Positions 53,075 through 62,309 of a stretch of 64,000 nucleotides of DNA are shown here, one piece after another. The translations under genes and the position numbers were made by a program. The notes below the pieces were generated by a model, which was given only the letters and a program-made list of their open reading frames with translations, was not told the DNA's origin and searched no databases. Position 1 is the first letter of the stretch, and each line of letters opens with the position of its first letter. The DNA comes from Porticoccaceae bacterium. Lineage in GTDB: Bacteria; Pseudomonadota; Gammaproteobacteria; Pseudomonadales; Porticoccaceae. The stretch is taken from assembly GCA_026005035.1 (NCBI GenBank), contig BPKH01000007.1:1-64000 (forward strand). Direction: 5' to 3'.

Positions 53075-55783
53075 ATGAGCACCGCACCCCAGCGCATCGT
53101 CCTGGTCGACGGTTCCTCCTACCTGTATCGCGCCTTCCACGCCCTGCCCCCTTTGTCCACCAGTGACGGCCGGCCCACGGGCGCGGTGAAGGGGGTGATC
53201 GCCATGCTCAAGCGGCTCGAGAAGGACTATCCCGACGCGCTGGTGGTGGTGGTTTTCGACGCCAAGGGCAAGACCTTTCGCGACGAGCTGTACGAGGCCT
53301 ACAAGGCGCATCGCCCCCCCATGCCCGAGGAGCTCGCCCGCCAGGTGGAGCCGATTCAGGCGATCGTCCGCGCCCTAGGCTTTCCGGTCCTGGTGGTGGA
53401 AGGTGTAGAAGCGGACGACGTCATCGGCACCTTGGCGCGGCGCTTCGCCCGCGAGGGGAAGGAGGTGGTGATCTCCACCGGCGACAAGGACATGGCCCAG
53501 TTGGTGGACGAGCGGATCACCCTGGTCAACACCATGACCGACACGGTGCTCGATCGAAAGGGGGTGATCGAAAAATTCGGCGTGCCGCCGGAACGGATCC
53601 CCGACTATCTGGCCCTCGTCGGGGACAGCTCGGACAACATCCCCGGGGTGCCGGGGATCGGCGACAAGACCGCCCGCGTCCTCCTCTCCCACCTGGACGG
53701 CCTCGACGCCATCTACGCCGACCTGGAAGCGGTGCGCCGCCTGCCGGTGCGCGGCGCGCGTACCCTGCCGGAAAAGCTCGCCCGCCACCGGGAGGAGGCC
53801 TTTCTCTCGCGCCGCCTGGCCACCATCCGGACCGACCTCGAGCTTCCCGTGAGTGAAGACTCACTCGCGAGACGGCCACCGGATCGGGAGAAGCTGATCC
53901 AGTGGTTCCGCGACCTGGAATTCAAGTCGTGGCTGGAAGAGCTCCTCGACGAGGCGCAGGTCGGCAAGGCGCGGGAAGGGGACTACCAGGTGATCCTGGA
54001 GGAGGCGGCGTTCGAGTCCTGGCTGGAGCGGCTGCGCGGGGCTTCCCTCATCGCCTTCGACACCGAGACCACTAGCCTCGACTACATGGAAGCCGAACTG
54101 GTGGGCGTCTCGTTCGCCGTCGAGCCCGGCTCTGCCGCCTACGTGCCCTTCGGGCATCGCGACCCCCAAGCGCCCCGCCAGTTGGCGCGTGAATGGGTGC
54201 TGGACCGCCTCAAGCCCCTCCTGGAGGATCCCGCGCGAGCCTTTCTCGGCCACAACCTGAAGTACGACTTGAACGTGCTCGCCCGTGCCGGCATCGAGCT
54301 TGCCGGGGTGGCCCACGACACCATGCTCGAATCCTACGTGCTCAACTCGGTGGCCTCCCGTCACGATCTCGACAGCCTGGCCCTCAAGTACCTGGGGATC
54401 GCCACCCTTTCCTACGAGGAGGTGGCCGGCAAGGGGGCGTCCCAGGTGAGCTTCGACCAGGTGCCCATCGAGAAGGCCGCCCCTTACGCCGCGGAGGACG
54501 CCGACATCGCCCTGCGGTTGCACCGGGCTCTCTGGCCGAGGCTCGAGGCGGAACCGCGCCTCGAGGCGCTCTACCGCACCATCGAGATACCCCTGGTGCC
54601 GGTGCTCTCGCGCATGGAGCGCAACGGCGCCCTGGTCGACATCGACCAGCTGGCGCGCCAGTCGGCGGAACTCGCCGAACGGCTCGAGGCGCTGGCCCGC
54701 GAGGCCTGGAAGCTGGCGGGACGGGAATTCAATTTGGCCTCTCCCAAGCAGTTGGCCGAGGTGTTGTTCACCGAGCAAAAGCTGCCGGTGGTCAAGAAGA
54801 CCCCGACCGGCGCTCCCTCCACGGACGAAGAGGTCTTGGCCGAACTCGCCCTGGACTATTCCCTGCCCCGCGTGGTGCTCGAATACCGCTCGCTGGCCAA
54901 GCTCAAGTCCACCTATCTCGATAAATTGCCGCGGATGGTCAATCGGCGCACCGGCCGGATCCACACCTCGTTCAACCAGACGGGCACGGCCACCGGGCGG
55001 CTGTCCTCGTCGGATCCCAACCTGCAGAACATCCCCGTGCGCACCCCCGAGGGCAGGCGCATCCGCCAGGCGTTCGTGGCGCCGCCCGGATGCCGCATCC
55101 TGGCGGCAGACTATTCCCAAATCGAACTGCGCATCATGGCTCATCTGTCGGGCGACCAGGGGCTCATCGCCGCCTTCCGCAAGGGGCTGGACATCCACCG
55201 GGCCACCGCCGCCGAGGTGTTCGCCACCGAGCTCGAGCGGGTCACGCCGGAGCAGCGCCGCGCTGCCAAGACCATCAACTTCGGCCTCATCTACGGCATG
55301 TCGGCCTTCGGCTTGGCGCGCCAGCTGGGCGTGGGGCGGCGGGAAGCCCAGGACTACATCGACCGCTACTTCGAGCGCTATCCCGGAGTGGCGCGCTTCA
55401 TGGAAGAGATTCGCCAGCGGGCCCGCGAGCAGGGGTACGTGGAGACCCTCTTCGGCCGCCGCCTCTATCTTCCCGACATCCGCTCGAGCAACAGCGCCCG
55501 CCGCCAGGCCGCCGAGCGGGCGGCGATCAACGCGCCCATGCAGGGCACGGCCGCGGACATCATCAAAAAGGCGATGATCGCCATCGACGCGCGTCTCCGC
55601 GAACGGGAATGGCCGGTGCGGATGATCCTGCAGGTGCATGACGAACTGGTGTTCGAGGTGGAAGAGGCGGCGGTGGAGTGGGTCTCGCCGGAGATTCGCC
55701 GGCTCATGGAGGAAGCCGCGCTGCTGGAGGTGCCCCTGGTGGTGGAAGTGGGCATCGGCGCCAATTGGGACGAGGCGCACTGA
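53075..55783 (+). CDS. polA: DNA polymerase I
   Basis: Repair and Okazaki-fragment polymerase, 902 residues, three domains. The 5'-3' exonuclease (about 1-300) has VDGSSYLYRAFHALP and STGDKDMAQLV. The 3'-5' exonuclease keeps its DTET motif (FDTETTSLDY), so it should proofread. The polymerase domain has DYSQIELRIMAHLSGD, RRAAKTINFGLIYGMSAFGLA, and QVHDELVFEV. Stop is 5 bp before a sigma-E-like promoter. Confidence 0.98.
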   Translation: MSTAPQRIVLVDGSSYLYRAFHALPPLSTSDGRPTGAVKGVIAMLKRLEKDYPDALVVVVFDAKGKTFRDELYEAYKAHRPPMPEELARQVEPIQAIVRALGFPVLVVEGVEADDVIGTLARRFAREGKEVVISTGDKDMAQLVDERITLVNTMTDTVLDRKGVIEKFGVPPERIPDYLALVGDSSDNIPGVPGIGDKTARVLLSHLDGLDAIYADLEAVRRLPVRGARTLPEKLARHREEAFLSRRLATIRTDLELPVSEDSLARRPPDREKLIQWFRDLEFKSWLEELLDEAQVGKAREGDYQVILEEAAFESWLERLRGASLIAFDTETTSLDYMEAELVGVSFAVEPGSAAYVPFGHRDPQAPRQLAREWVLDRLKPLLEDPARAFLGHNLKYDLNVLARAGIELAGVAHDTMLESYVLNSVASRHDLDSLALKYLGIATLSYEEVAGKGASQVSFDQVPIEKAAPYAAEDADIALRLHRALWPRLEAEPRLEALYRTIEIPLVPVLSRMERNGALVDIDQLARQSAELAERLEALAREAWKLAGREFNLASPKQLAEVLFTEQKLPVVKKTPTGAPSTDEEVLAELALDYSLPRVVLEYRSLAKLKSTYLDKLPRMVNRRTGRIHTSFNQTGTATGRLSSSDPNLQNIPVRTPEGRRIRQAFVAPPGCRILAADYSQIELRIMAHLSGDQGLIAAFRKGLDIHRATAAEVFATELERVTPEQRRAAKTINFGLIYGMSAFGLARQLGVGRREAQDYIDRYFERYPGVARFMEEIRQRAREQGYVETLFGRRLYLPDIRSSNSARRQAAERAAINAPMQGTAADIIKKAMIAIDARLREREWPVRMILQVHDELVFEVEEAAVEWVSPEIRRLMEEAALLEVPLVVEVGIGANWDEAH

Positions 55784-55788
55784 TGCGG

Positions 55789-55814
55789 GAACTTTTTCCG
55801 CAAGCTTTGTCTAA
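55789..55814 (+). promoter_or_regulatory. Sigma-E/AlgU-like promoter 1 downstream of polA
   Basis: GGAACTT with T-run after it (GAACTT 55789-55794), a 15-bp spacer and GTCTAAA (TCTAA 55810-55814) closely match the extracytoplasmic stress sigma-E consensus. It lies 5 bp after the polA stop and would start RNA near 55821. Confidence 0.6.
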
Positions 55815-55820
55815 ATCAGT

Positions 55821-55904
55821 GCAGAGGGCGAGCGATGCGGCGTTCTCTGCGTCGTTCTCCGAGAGTCAGTGAGTTTGCCCCGGTTTCCGCGCCGGGGCGC
55901 TTTT
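55821..55904 (+). ncRNA. Candidate small RNA 1 downstream of polA (Spot 42/ErsA position)
   Basis: About 84 nt between promoter 1 and the terminator at 55877-55904. The predicted 5' end folds as GCAGAG (55821-55826) paired with CTCTGC (55845-55850). A single-stranded linker has the repeat CGTTCTC twice (55841-55847, 55853-55859). No ribosome site or ORF of note. Spot 42 in E. coli and ErsA in Pseudomonas lie directly beside polA in the same way, and ErsA is driven by AlgU. Homology to either is not shown. Confidence 0.5.
55877..55904 (+). terminator. Rho-independent terminator 1 after polA
   Basis: Stem GCCCCGG (55877-55883) with CCGGGGC (55892-55898), 8-nt loop, then GC and TTTT (55901-55904). 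Ends polA and candidate small RNA 1. Confidence 0.8.
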
Positions 55905-55926
55905 CCCGGAGAACGGTGGCGGCGGT

Positions 55927-55953
55927 GAACTTTTTGCGGTCACCGTTGTCACA
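55927..55953 (+). promoter_or_regulatory. Sigma-E/AlgU-like promoter 2
   Basis: GAACTT (55927-55932) with the same T5 continuation as promoter 1, a 16-bp spacer and TCACA (55949-55953), a weaker -10. It lies 23 bp past terminator 1 with no gene ahead of it on this strand. Confidence 0.45.
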
Positions 55954-55959
55954 GTAAGC

Positions 55960-56067
55960 GGAATGGTGATGTCTCCCTCTACGTTGTGAGCAAAACCGGG
56001 TACCTCTCTTCCCCTCTTGGTTGAAACCCGGTTCCTTGGCCGGTGCTCCCCGCACCGGCTTTTTTTT
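55960..56067 (+). ncRNA. Candidate small RNA 2 downstream of polA
   Basis: About 108 nt from near 55960 to the terminator at 56039-56067. It folds as an 8-bp stem AACCGGGT (55994-56001) with ACCCGGTT (56026-56033) enclosing a 24-nt loop that is almost pure C/U (CCTCTCTTCCCCTCTT), suited to pair with purine-rich Shine-Dalgarno sites, as in several regulatory RNAs. No coding ORF is seen. Resemblance in promoter and position to unit 1 suggests a tandem pair. Confidence 0.5.
56039..56067 (+). terminator. Rho-independent terminator 2
   Basis: Perfect 8-bp stem GCCGGTGC (56039-56046) and GCACCGGC (56052-56059), 5-nt loop, followed by eight T. A strong plus-strand terminator, 20 bp from the end of the convergent alpha-E gene. 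It does not have a T tract on the other strand. Confidence 0.85.
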
Positions 56068-56086
56068 GCTTCTTCCCACCGCACCC

Positions 56087-57034
56087 TCAGGGCCGGGCGA
56101 TGGCCTGGTAGGCCGGGAAAAACCAGGTGCGCTCCATCACCTCGTGCAGGCCGATCAGGCGGCGCTGCAAGGCGTCCATCTCCCGGTGCAGGGCTTCCCG
56201 CACCAGTTCGCGAAGGTTGAGGGCGTCGACGGCCTGGCGGACCGCCGCCACCTCCTGGAGCACGGCGTCGTGGACGGGCAACTGGGCCACGGCGGACGCG
56301 ATCTGTTCCAGGCAATGGCGCACCGAGCGGGGGAAGGTGGGTTCGCGCAGCAGGAAATGGACCACCCGCAGGGGAGCGATGCGGCTTCGCACGGCCAGGC
56401 GATAAGCCTGGTAGGCACTGGCAGAGCGCAGCACGTTGACCCACAAACTGGTGCCGTGGGCGGCCAGCACCCGCTCGTCCTTCTCCAGAAGGTCGCCGGC
56501 CACGTCCAGGATGCGGCTCGTCATGTCGGCCCGTTCCAGGTGGCGGCCGATGCGGATGAATTGGTAGGGCTCGGCGTGGAGCATGGTGCCGGCGAGCAGC
56601 CCGGTCATGCGTTGGCAATGGCCGACCACCTGGTCCAAGAGCTCGCCGCGGGCCCGTCTCTGGGTTGCCCGGCCGAGCCGCGCCTCGGCGAACAGATAGA
56701 GCTCGTTGACCACCTCGAATCCCTCCCGCGGCACCACGTCCCGCAGGGTGCGCAGGTTTTCCCGGGCGAAGCGGATGGACGAGAGGATGGAACCGGGATT
56801 GTCGGGCTCGGCGGTGAGGAAGCGCACCGCGCTGCGCTCGAGCATCCACCCCCGGTAGCGCTCGAAGGCGGCGCGGCTCCCGCAGACGTCGATGAGCGTC
56901 CGCCAATCGACCCCGGCCTCCCCGGGTAGGTCGAGGAGGAGATCGCTGTAGACGGCCACCAGGCGCGCCATGTTCTCGGCCCGTTCCAGATAGCGGCCGG
57001 TCCAATAGCAGCGGATCGCCACCGAGGAGAGCAT
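56087..57034 (-). CDS. Alpha-E domain-containing protein
   Basis: Helical protein of 315 residues from ATG 57034. MLSSVAIRCYWTGRYLERAENMARL is the family opening, with ENLRTLRDVVPREGFEVVNELY and FIRIGRHLERADMTSRILD. Alpha-E proteins occur with circularly permuted ATP-grasp enzymes, as here: the start overlaps the stop of that gene (TGATG). Usually a transglutaminase-like and sometimes a peptidase gene complete the set, but neither is adjacent. Function is not established; peptide or amide tagging has been proposed for such systems. Confidence 0.9.
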   Translation of the reverse strand: MLSSVAIRCYWTGRYLERAENMARLVAVYSDLLLDLPGEAGVDWRTLIDVCGSRAAFERYRGWMLERSAVRFLTAEPDNPGSILSSIRFARENLRTLRDVVPREGFEVVNELYLFAEARLGRATQRRARGELLDQVVGHCQRMTGLLAGTMLHAEPYQFIRIGRHLERADMTSRILDVAGDLLEKDERVLAAHGTSLWVNVLRSASAYQAYRLAVRSRIAPLRVVHFLLREPTFPRSVRHCLEQIASAVAQLPVHDAVLQEVAAVRQAVDALNLRELVREALHREMDALQRRLIGLHEVMERTWFFPAYQAIARP

Positions 57035-58482
57035 CAGCGCCGCTCCGCCACGATCCAGGTGTCCTTGCTGCCCCCGCCCTGGCTCGAGTTGACCACCAGC
57101 GAGCCCTTGCGCAGGGCGACGCGGGTGAGCCCGCCGGGGGTCGACCAGGTGGACTCCCCCTGGAGCACGAACGGCCGCAGGTCCACGTGGCGCGGTTCGA
57201 TGGCCGATCCGCACAGTGTGGGCGCAGTGGACAGATAGAGGGTCGGCTGGGCGATGAAGTTGCGGGGATTGGCTTGGATCCGCTGTCGGAATTCGGCCAG
57301 TTGGCGGCGCGTGGCGGCCGGTCCCACCAGCATCCCGTAGCCCCCCGATTCGTTGGCTGGCTTGACCACCAGCTTGTCCAGGTTTTCCAGGGCGTAGGCC
57401 AGGGCCTCCGGCTCCGACAGCCTCCAGGTGGGAACGTTGGGCAGAAGCGGCTCCTGGTCCAGGTAGTAACGAATGATGTCGGGCACGTAGCTGTAGATCA
57501 CCTTGTCGTCGGCCACCCCCGCGCCGGGAGCGTTGGCCAGGGCCACGTTGCCTTTCCGCCAGGCGCGGAACAGCCCGCGCACGCCCAAGAGCGAATCGGG
57601 GCGGAAGACCTCGGGGTCGAGAAAGGCGTCGTTGACCCGCCGGTAGATCACATCCACCCGTTTGAGCCCGTCGATGTTGCGCAGGTAGACGCAGTCGTCG
57701 TCGAGCACCACGAGGTCGTTGCCCTCCACCAGCTCGGCGCCCATCCGCTGGGCGAGAAAGGCGTGCTCGAAGTAGGCTGAGTTGAACACCCCCGGGGTCA
57801 TCACCACGATCTCGGGGGCGTCCCCCGGGCGGGGGGAAAGGCTCGCCAACAGGTCGAACAGCCGATTGGGATAGTCGTCGACGGGGGCGATGGAGGCATT
57901 GGCGAACAGTTCGGGAAAGACGCGCTTCATCACCGCGCGGTTTTCCAACATGTACGACACGCCCGAAGGCACCCGCAGGTTGTCTTCGAGGACGCGGATG
58001 ACGCCGTGTTCGTCGCGCACCAGGTCGGTGCCACAGATGTGGGCCCACACGCCCAGGGGCGGGCTCACGCCCCGACACTGGGCGAGAAACTCCCGGGAAC
58101 TGGCCACCAGTTCGGCTGGGACGACGCCGTCGCGGAGGATCTTCTGCTCGTGGTAGAGGTCGTCGATGAAGAGGTTCAGCGCTTGGAGGCGCTGTTCCAG
58201 ACCTCGTGCCACCCGCTGCCACTCGGCGGCCGGAATCACCCGCGGGATGATGTCCAGCGGCCAAGCGCGGTCGATGTTCTGGCCCTCGGAGTAAACGGTG
58301 AAGGTGATCCCCATCTCCACGATGGCCTGCTCGGCGGCCCGCTGGCGGGCCCGCAGGCCGCGCTCGCCGAGGCTGTTGAGGTGGGCGATCAGAGCTTCGC
58401 AACCGGGGCGCGGCTGGCCGTCCGGGGCGATGAGCTCGTCATACCCCCGATGTCCCTGGTAATCACGCCATTTGATTTTCAT
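57034..58482 (-). CDS. Circularly permuted type 2 ATP-grasp protein
   Basis: ATP-dependent carboxylate-amine ligase of unknown substrate, 482 residues from ATG 58482 (MKIKWRDYQGHRGYDEL); 24 in-frame codons upstream lack a good start. Family segments include WPLDIIPRVIPAAEW, ALNLFIDDLYHEQKI, HICGTDLVRDEHGVIRVLEDNLRVPSGVSYMLENR, LVVKPANESGGYGMLVGP and NSSQGGGSKDTWIV, with the ATP-binding lysine and acidic metal ligands. Co-transcribed with the alpha-E gene. The pair could add amino acids or peptides to a substrate; this is inference from the fold. Confidence 0.9.
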   Translation of the reverse strand: MKIKWRDYQGHRGYDELIAPDGQPRPGCEALIAHLNSLGERGLRARQRAAEQAIVEMGITFTVYSEGQNIDRAWPLDIIPRVIPAAEWQRVARGLEQRLQALNLFIDDLYHEQKILRDGVVPAELVASSREFLAQCRGVSPPLGVWAHICGTDLVRDEHGVIRVLEDNLRVPSGVSYMLENRAVMKRVFPELFANASIAPVDDYPNRLFDLLASLSPRPGDAPEIVVMTPGVFNSAYFEHAFLAQRMGAELVEGNDLVVLDDDCVYLRNIDGLKRVDVIYRRVNDAFLDPEVFRPDSLLGVRGLFRAWRKGNVALANAPGAGVADDKVIYSYVPDIIRYYLDQEPLLPNVPTWRLSEPEALAYALENLDKLVVKPANESGGYGMLVGPAATRRQLAEFRQRIQANPRNFIAQPTLYLSTAPTLCGSAIEPRHVDLRPFVLQGESTWSTPGGLTRVALRKGSLVVNSSQGGGSKDTWIVAERR

Positions 58483-58570
58483 GGATGGGGCGGGCGTCCC
58501 GCGCCCGCCGAAAGCCGACTCTCCCCCACTATACGGGGGCTGGGTTCGGCCCACAAGGCGAAACCGGCTC

Positions 58571-58799
58571 TCAGCCGGCGCGGTCGTCCGCCTGGAAGCG
58601 CACTTTCACGTGAGTGCCGTCGCAAAACGGCTTTTTTTTCCGAAGCCCCGCAACGGCATAGAAAGACCCGTTCGACGCCGCCCACCTCCACGGGTTCCAC
58701 GGGAAAGGGGTTTCCCTGGGCGTCCAAGAGGGAAAGGCTCGCCAGATCTCCTTCCACGGCGAAGGGGCCGTTGCGCAGCGCGGTGATGGTGATGGCCAT
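58571..58799 (-). CDS. CDGSH iron-sulfur domain protein (one frameshift in an A-run)
   Basis: Small [2Fe-2S] protein, 75 residues when one extra base is removed. The N-terminus [29 protein letters not shown] is in one frame up to CRCGASE; the rest, [21 protein letters not shown], is in another. Joined they give the full cluster motif C-x-C-x2-S-x3-P-x-C-D-G-T-H. The break is in an eight-A run (minus strand, forward T8 at 58632-58639). Sequence error or slippage could explain it. A single CDGSH motif; role unknown. Confidence 0.8.
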
Positions 58800-58914
58800 G
58801 GCGTTTCCTCCCGCTGTCGGCGAGGGTTCATCTTACTCCCTCCCCCCATCTCGGGCCAGCCGCCCCGGCCAGGACCGAAGGCACGCGCGGGGGGAGGCGC
58901 GCGATGGGCGGGCG

Positions 58915-61900
58915 TCAAGGAGGGGGCTCCGGTCGGGCGGGCTTTTCGTACAGGTGGCGGTAGGCCAGATAGTAGAGCACCGGCACGGCCATCCGGCTGA
59001 TGAGAAGCGAGGCGATCTCGCCGGCCATCAGCGAGATGGCCAGTCCGTTGAAGATCGGATCGGCCAGGATCACCGCCGCGCCCACCACCACGGCCAGGGC
59101 GGTGAGCAGCATGGGCCGGAAACGGACCGCCCCGGCGTCCACCACCGCCTCGGCAAGCGGCAGACCCTCGGCCAGCCGCTGTTCGATGAAGTCGACCAGG
59201 ATGATCGAGTTGCGCACCACGATGCCGGCACCGGCCATGAATCCGATCATGGAGGTGGCGGTGAAGAAGGCGCCCAGGGCACCGTGCGCCGGCAGAATCC
59301 CGATCAACGAAAAGGGAATCGCGGCCATCACGATCCAGGGCGTCAGGAAGGACCGGAACCACCCCACCATGAGCGCGTAGATCAGGACCAGCACCGCGGC
59401 AAAGGCCAGGCCCAGGTCGCGGAACACCTCCAAGGTAATGTGCCATTCGCCGTCCCATTTGATCGCCGGTGCGAGGTCGGTGAAGGGCATGCGGGCGTTG
59501 TAGATCGGAAGCGGGGAACCGTCGCCGCCGAAGGCCCGGGTGTCGAGTTGCCGCAGGGCCTGGTTCATCTTCAGGATGGCGTAGACGGGGCTTTCGGCCT
59601 CGCCGGCCACGTCGCCGATCACGTAGGTCACCGGCATGAGGTTTTTGTGGTAGATGCTCTTGTCGGCGATGTCGTACTCGACGCGGACCAGTTCGCGCAG
59701 GGGAATGAGCGGGGGCGGGCCGCCGGCGGCGGGTTCGGGCAGGGCGTTGGCGTCGCCGGAGCGGACCCAGAGGGCGAGCAGTTCCTCGGGCGAGGTGCGG
59801 GCGGCGCGGGGCAGTTCCAGCACCAGGTTGACGTCCTCCTTTTCCCGCGGCTGGTGCACGAGGTCGACAGACAGTCCCCCCACGGCAATTTGCAGGGTGC
59901 GCGAGATGGTGTCGGCGCTGATGCCGTGGAGGGCGGCCTTTTCCTTGTCGATGACGAAGCGGGCGCGGGGTTGGTCCGCCTCGATGTAGGCGTCCACGTC
60001 CACCACGCCGGGGGTGCGCTTGAAGATGCGGCGAACCTCTTCGGCCAGGCGGAGTCGGTCCGCCTCGGTGGGCCCGTAGACTTCGGCCACCAGGGTTTGG
60101 AGCACGGGCGGCCCGGGCGGGCACTTCGGTCACCGCCACACGAGCGCCATAGCGTTCGGCGATTTCGGCCACGCGCGGTCGGACGCGTTTGGCGATGTCG
60201 TGGCTCTGGGCCTTGCGCCGGCTTTTGGGCAGGAGGTTGATCTGGAGGTCCGCCACGTGGGCGCCGCGGCGGAGGAAGTAGTGCCGGACCAGACCGTTGA
60301 AGTTGAAGGGGGCGGCGGTGCCCACGTAGATCTGGTAGTCGGTCACCTCCGGTTCGTTGCGGACGGCGGCGGCGATTTCCCGCGCCGCCCGGGCGGTGCG
60401 CTCCAGCGAGCCGCCCTCCGGCATGTTGAGGATGATCTGGAACTCGCTCTTGTTGTCGAAGGGCAGCATCTTCACCTTCACCCACCCGAGCGGCACGGTG
60501 GCCATGGCGAGGAGCAACAGCACGGTGATCCCCGCCAGGAAGGCGTGTCGCCAGCGCGCGTGGGCGATCAGCGGCCCCATGAAACGGCGGTACAGGCGGG
60601 TGAACAGGTCCTCGGGATGTTCGGCGTGCGTCCCGGGGGCCGGTCCGGCGGGCGAACCCTCGGTCAAGTGCCGGTATTTGCGGCCCCAGCGCAGGATCCG
60701 GATGCTGGCCCATGGGGTGACGATGAAGGCGATCAACAGCGACCAGAACATGGCCGCGCTGGAACCGATGGGGATGGGCCGCATGTAGGGGCCCATGAGC
60801 CCGCCGACGAACGCCATCGGCAGCACGGCGGCGATCACGGCGAAGGTGGCCAGGATCGTGGGATTGCCCACCTCGCGCACGGCCTCCACGGCGATCTCGC
60901 TCCAGGGCCGGCCGCGGTTCCGGGGCAGGTGGAAGTGGCGCACGATGTTTTCCACCACGACGATGGCGTCGTCCACCAGGATGCCGATGCTGAAGATCAG
61001 CGCGAACAGGGTGATCCGGTTCAGCGTGAATCCCGGTGAGATAGAACACCAGCAGCGTCAGCGCCAGGGTGGCGGGAATGGCCACCCCCACGATGCCCGC
61101 CTCGCGCCAGCCGAGGGTCAGCCAGAGCAAGAGCGACACGCCGAACACGGCGATGCCCATGTGCAGCAGCAGTTCGTTCGCTTTTTCCGCCGCCGTTTCG
61201 CCGTAGTGGCGGGTGATGGTGATCTGGACGTCGGCCGGGATCAGAATGCCGCGCAGGGTCTCGATCTTCCGCAGCACGCGTTCGGCCACGGCGACGGCGT
61301 TGGCCCCGGGGCGCTTGGCCACGGTGAGCGTCACGGCCGGTTCCTCTTCGGGGAGGGGCTCGCCCGTGCGCCGCGCCGCTCCGTAGCCGAACAGCACGTA
61401 CTGGCTGGGTTCCTCCGCCCCGTCCACGATGTCGGCCACGTCCCGCAGGTAGACGGGCTTGCCGCCGTGCACGCCCACGACCACCCGGCCGACCTCCTCG
61501 GCGTTGCGGAGGAAACCGCCCGTTTCGATGAGGATCTCGCGGTCGTCCCCGGTGAGGCCGCCCGCCCGGTACTGGCGGTTGGCCTGCTGCAGCATGGGGA
61601 TGAGTCCCACCGGGCTGAGGTTGCGCGCCGACAGGCGGACCGGGTCGAGCAACACCCGCACCTGCCGGCGTGCGCCGCCGATGATCATGGTCTCGGCCAC
61701 TTCCGAGACCTGCTTGACGGCGTCGTCCACCTGGGCCACCAGCCGGCGCAGCGTCAGGTGATCGCGCTGCGGGCTGTGGAAGGTCAGCGCCAGGATCGGC
61801 ACGTCGTCGATGGACTTGAGCTTGATGAGCGGCTGACTGACGCCGTGGGGGATGCGATCGAAGTTTGACCGGAGTTTCTCGGTGAGCTTGACCAGGCTTT

Positions 61901-62258
61901 CCGTGGGATCGGACCCCACCTGGTAGCGCACGATCACCAGGCTCTCGCCGGCCCGCGAGGTCGAGTAGATGTATTCGACGCCCGGGATCTCCCAGAGGAG
62001 CTTTTCCATGGGGCGGGTGACCCGTTCCTCGATCTCCCGTGCCGATGCCCCGGGCATGGACACCATCACGTCGATCATCGGCACCTTGATCTGGGGTTCC
62101 TCCTCGCGGGGCAACATGAGCACCGCGAACGCCCCCAACAAAACCGAGGTGACGACCAGCAGGGGAGTGAGTTTCGAGTCGATGAACGACCGGGCCAGCC
62201 GGCCGGCCAAACCCAAGCCGCCGTGGGGAGAGGTGGGCTTCACTGGGGGCTCGCTCAT
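58915..62258 (-). CDS. RND-family efflux transporter permease (two frameshifts)
   Basis: Proton-driven efflux pump of the AcrB superfamily. Start ATG 62258. The first frame covers the N-terminal helix ([54 protein letters not shown]) and porter domain. One extra base near 61031 shifts the frame before [31 protein letters not shown], which holds the transmembrane-4 acidic pair. Another near 60120 shifts it again before [14 protein letters not shown], after which the C-terminal half is intact. Removing both gives 1113 residues, normal for the family. The adaptor gene is 51 bp upstream; no outer-membrane factor is seen. Confidence 0.9.
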
Positions 62259-62309
62259 GGCGGTGCCGGGCCGGCGTGGGTCGAAAGGGTTGGCAACACG
62301 GGCGGCCCG

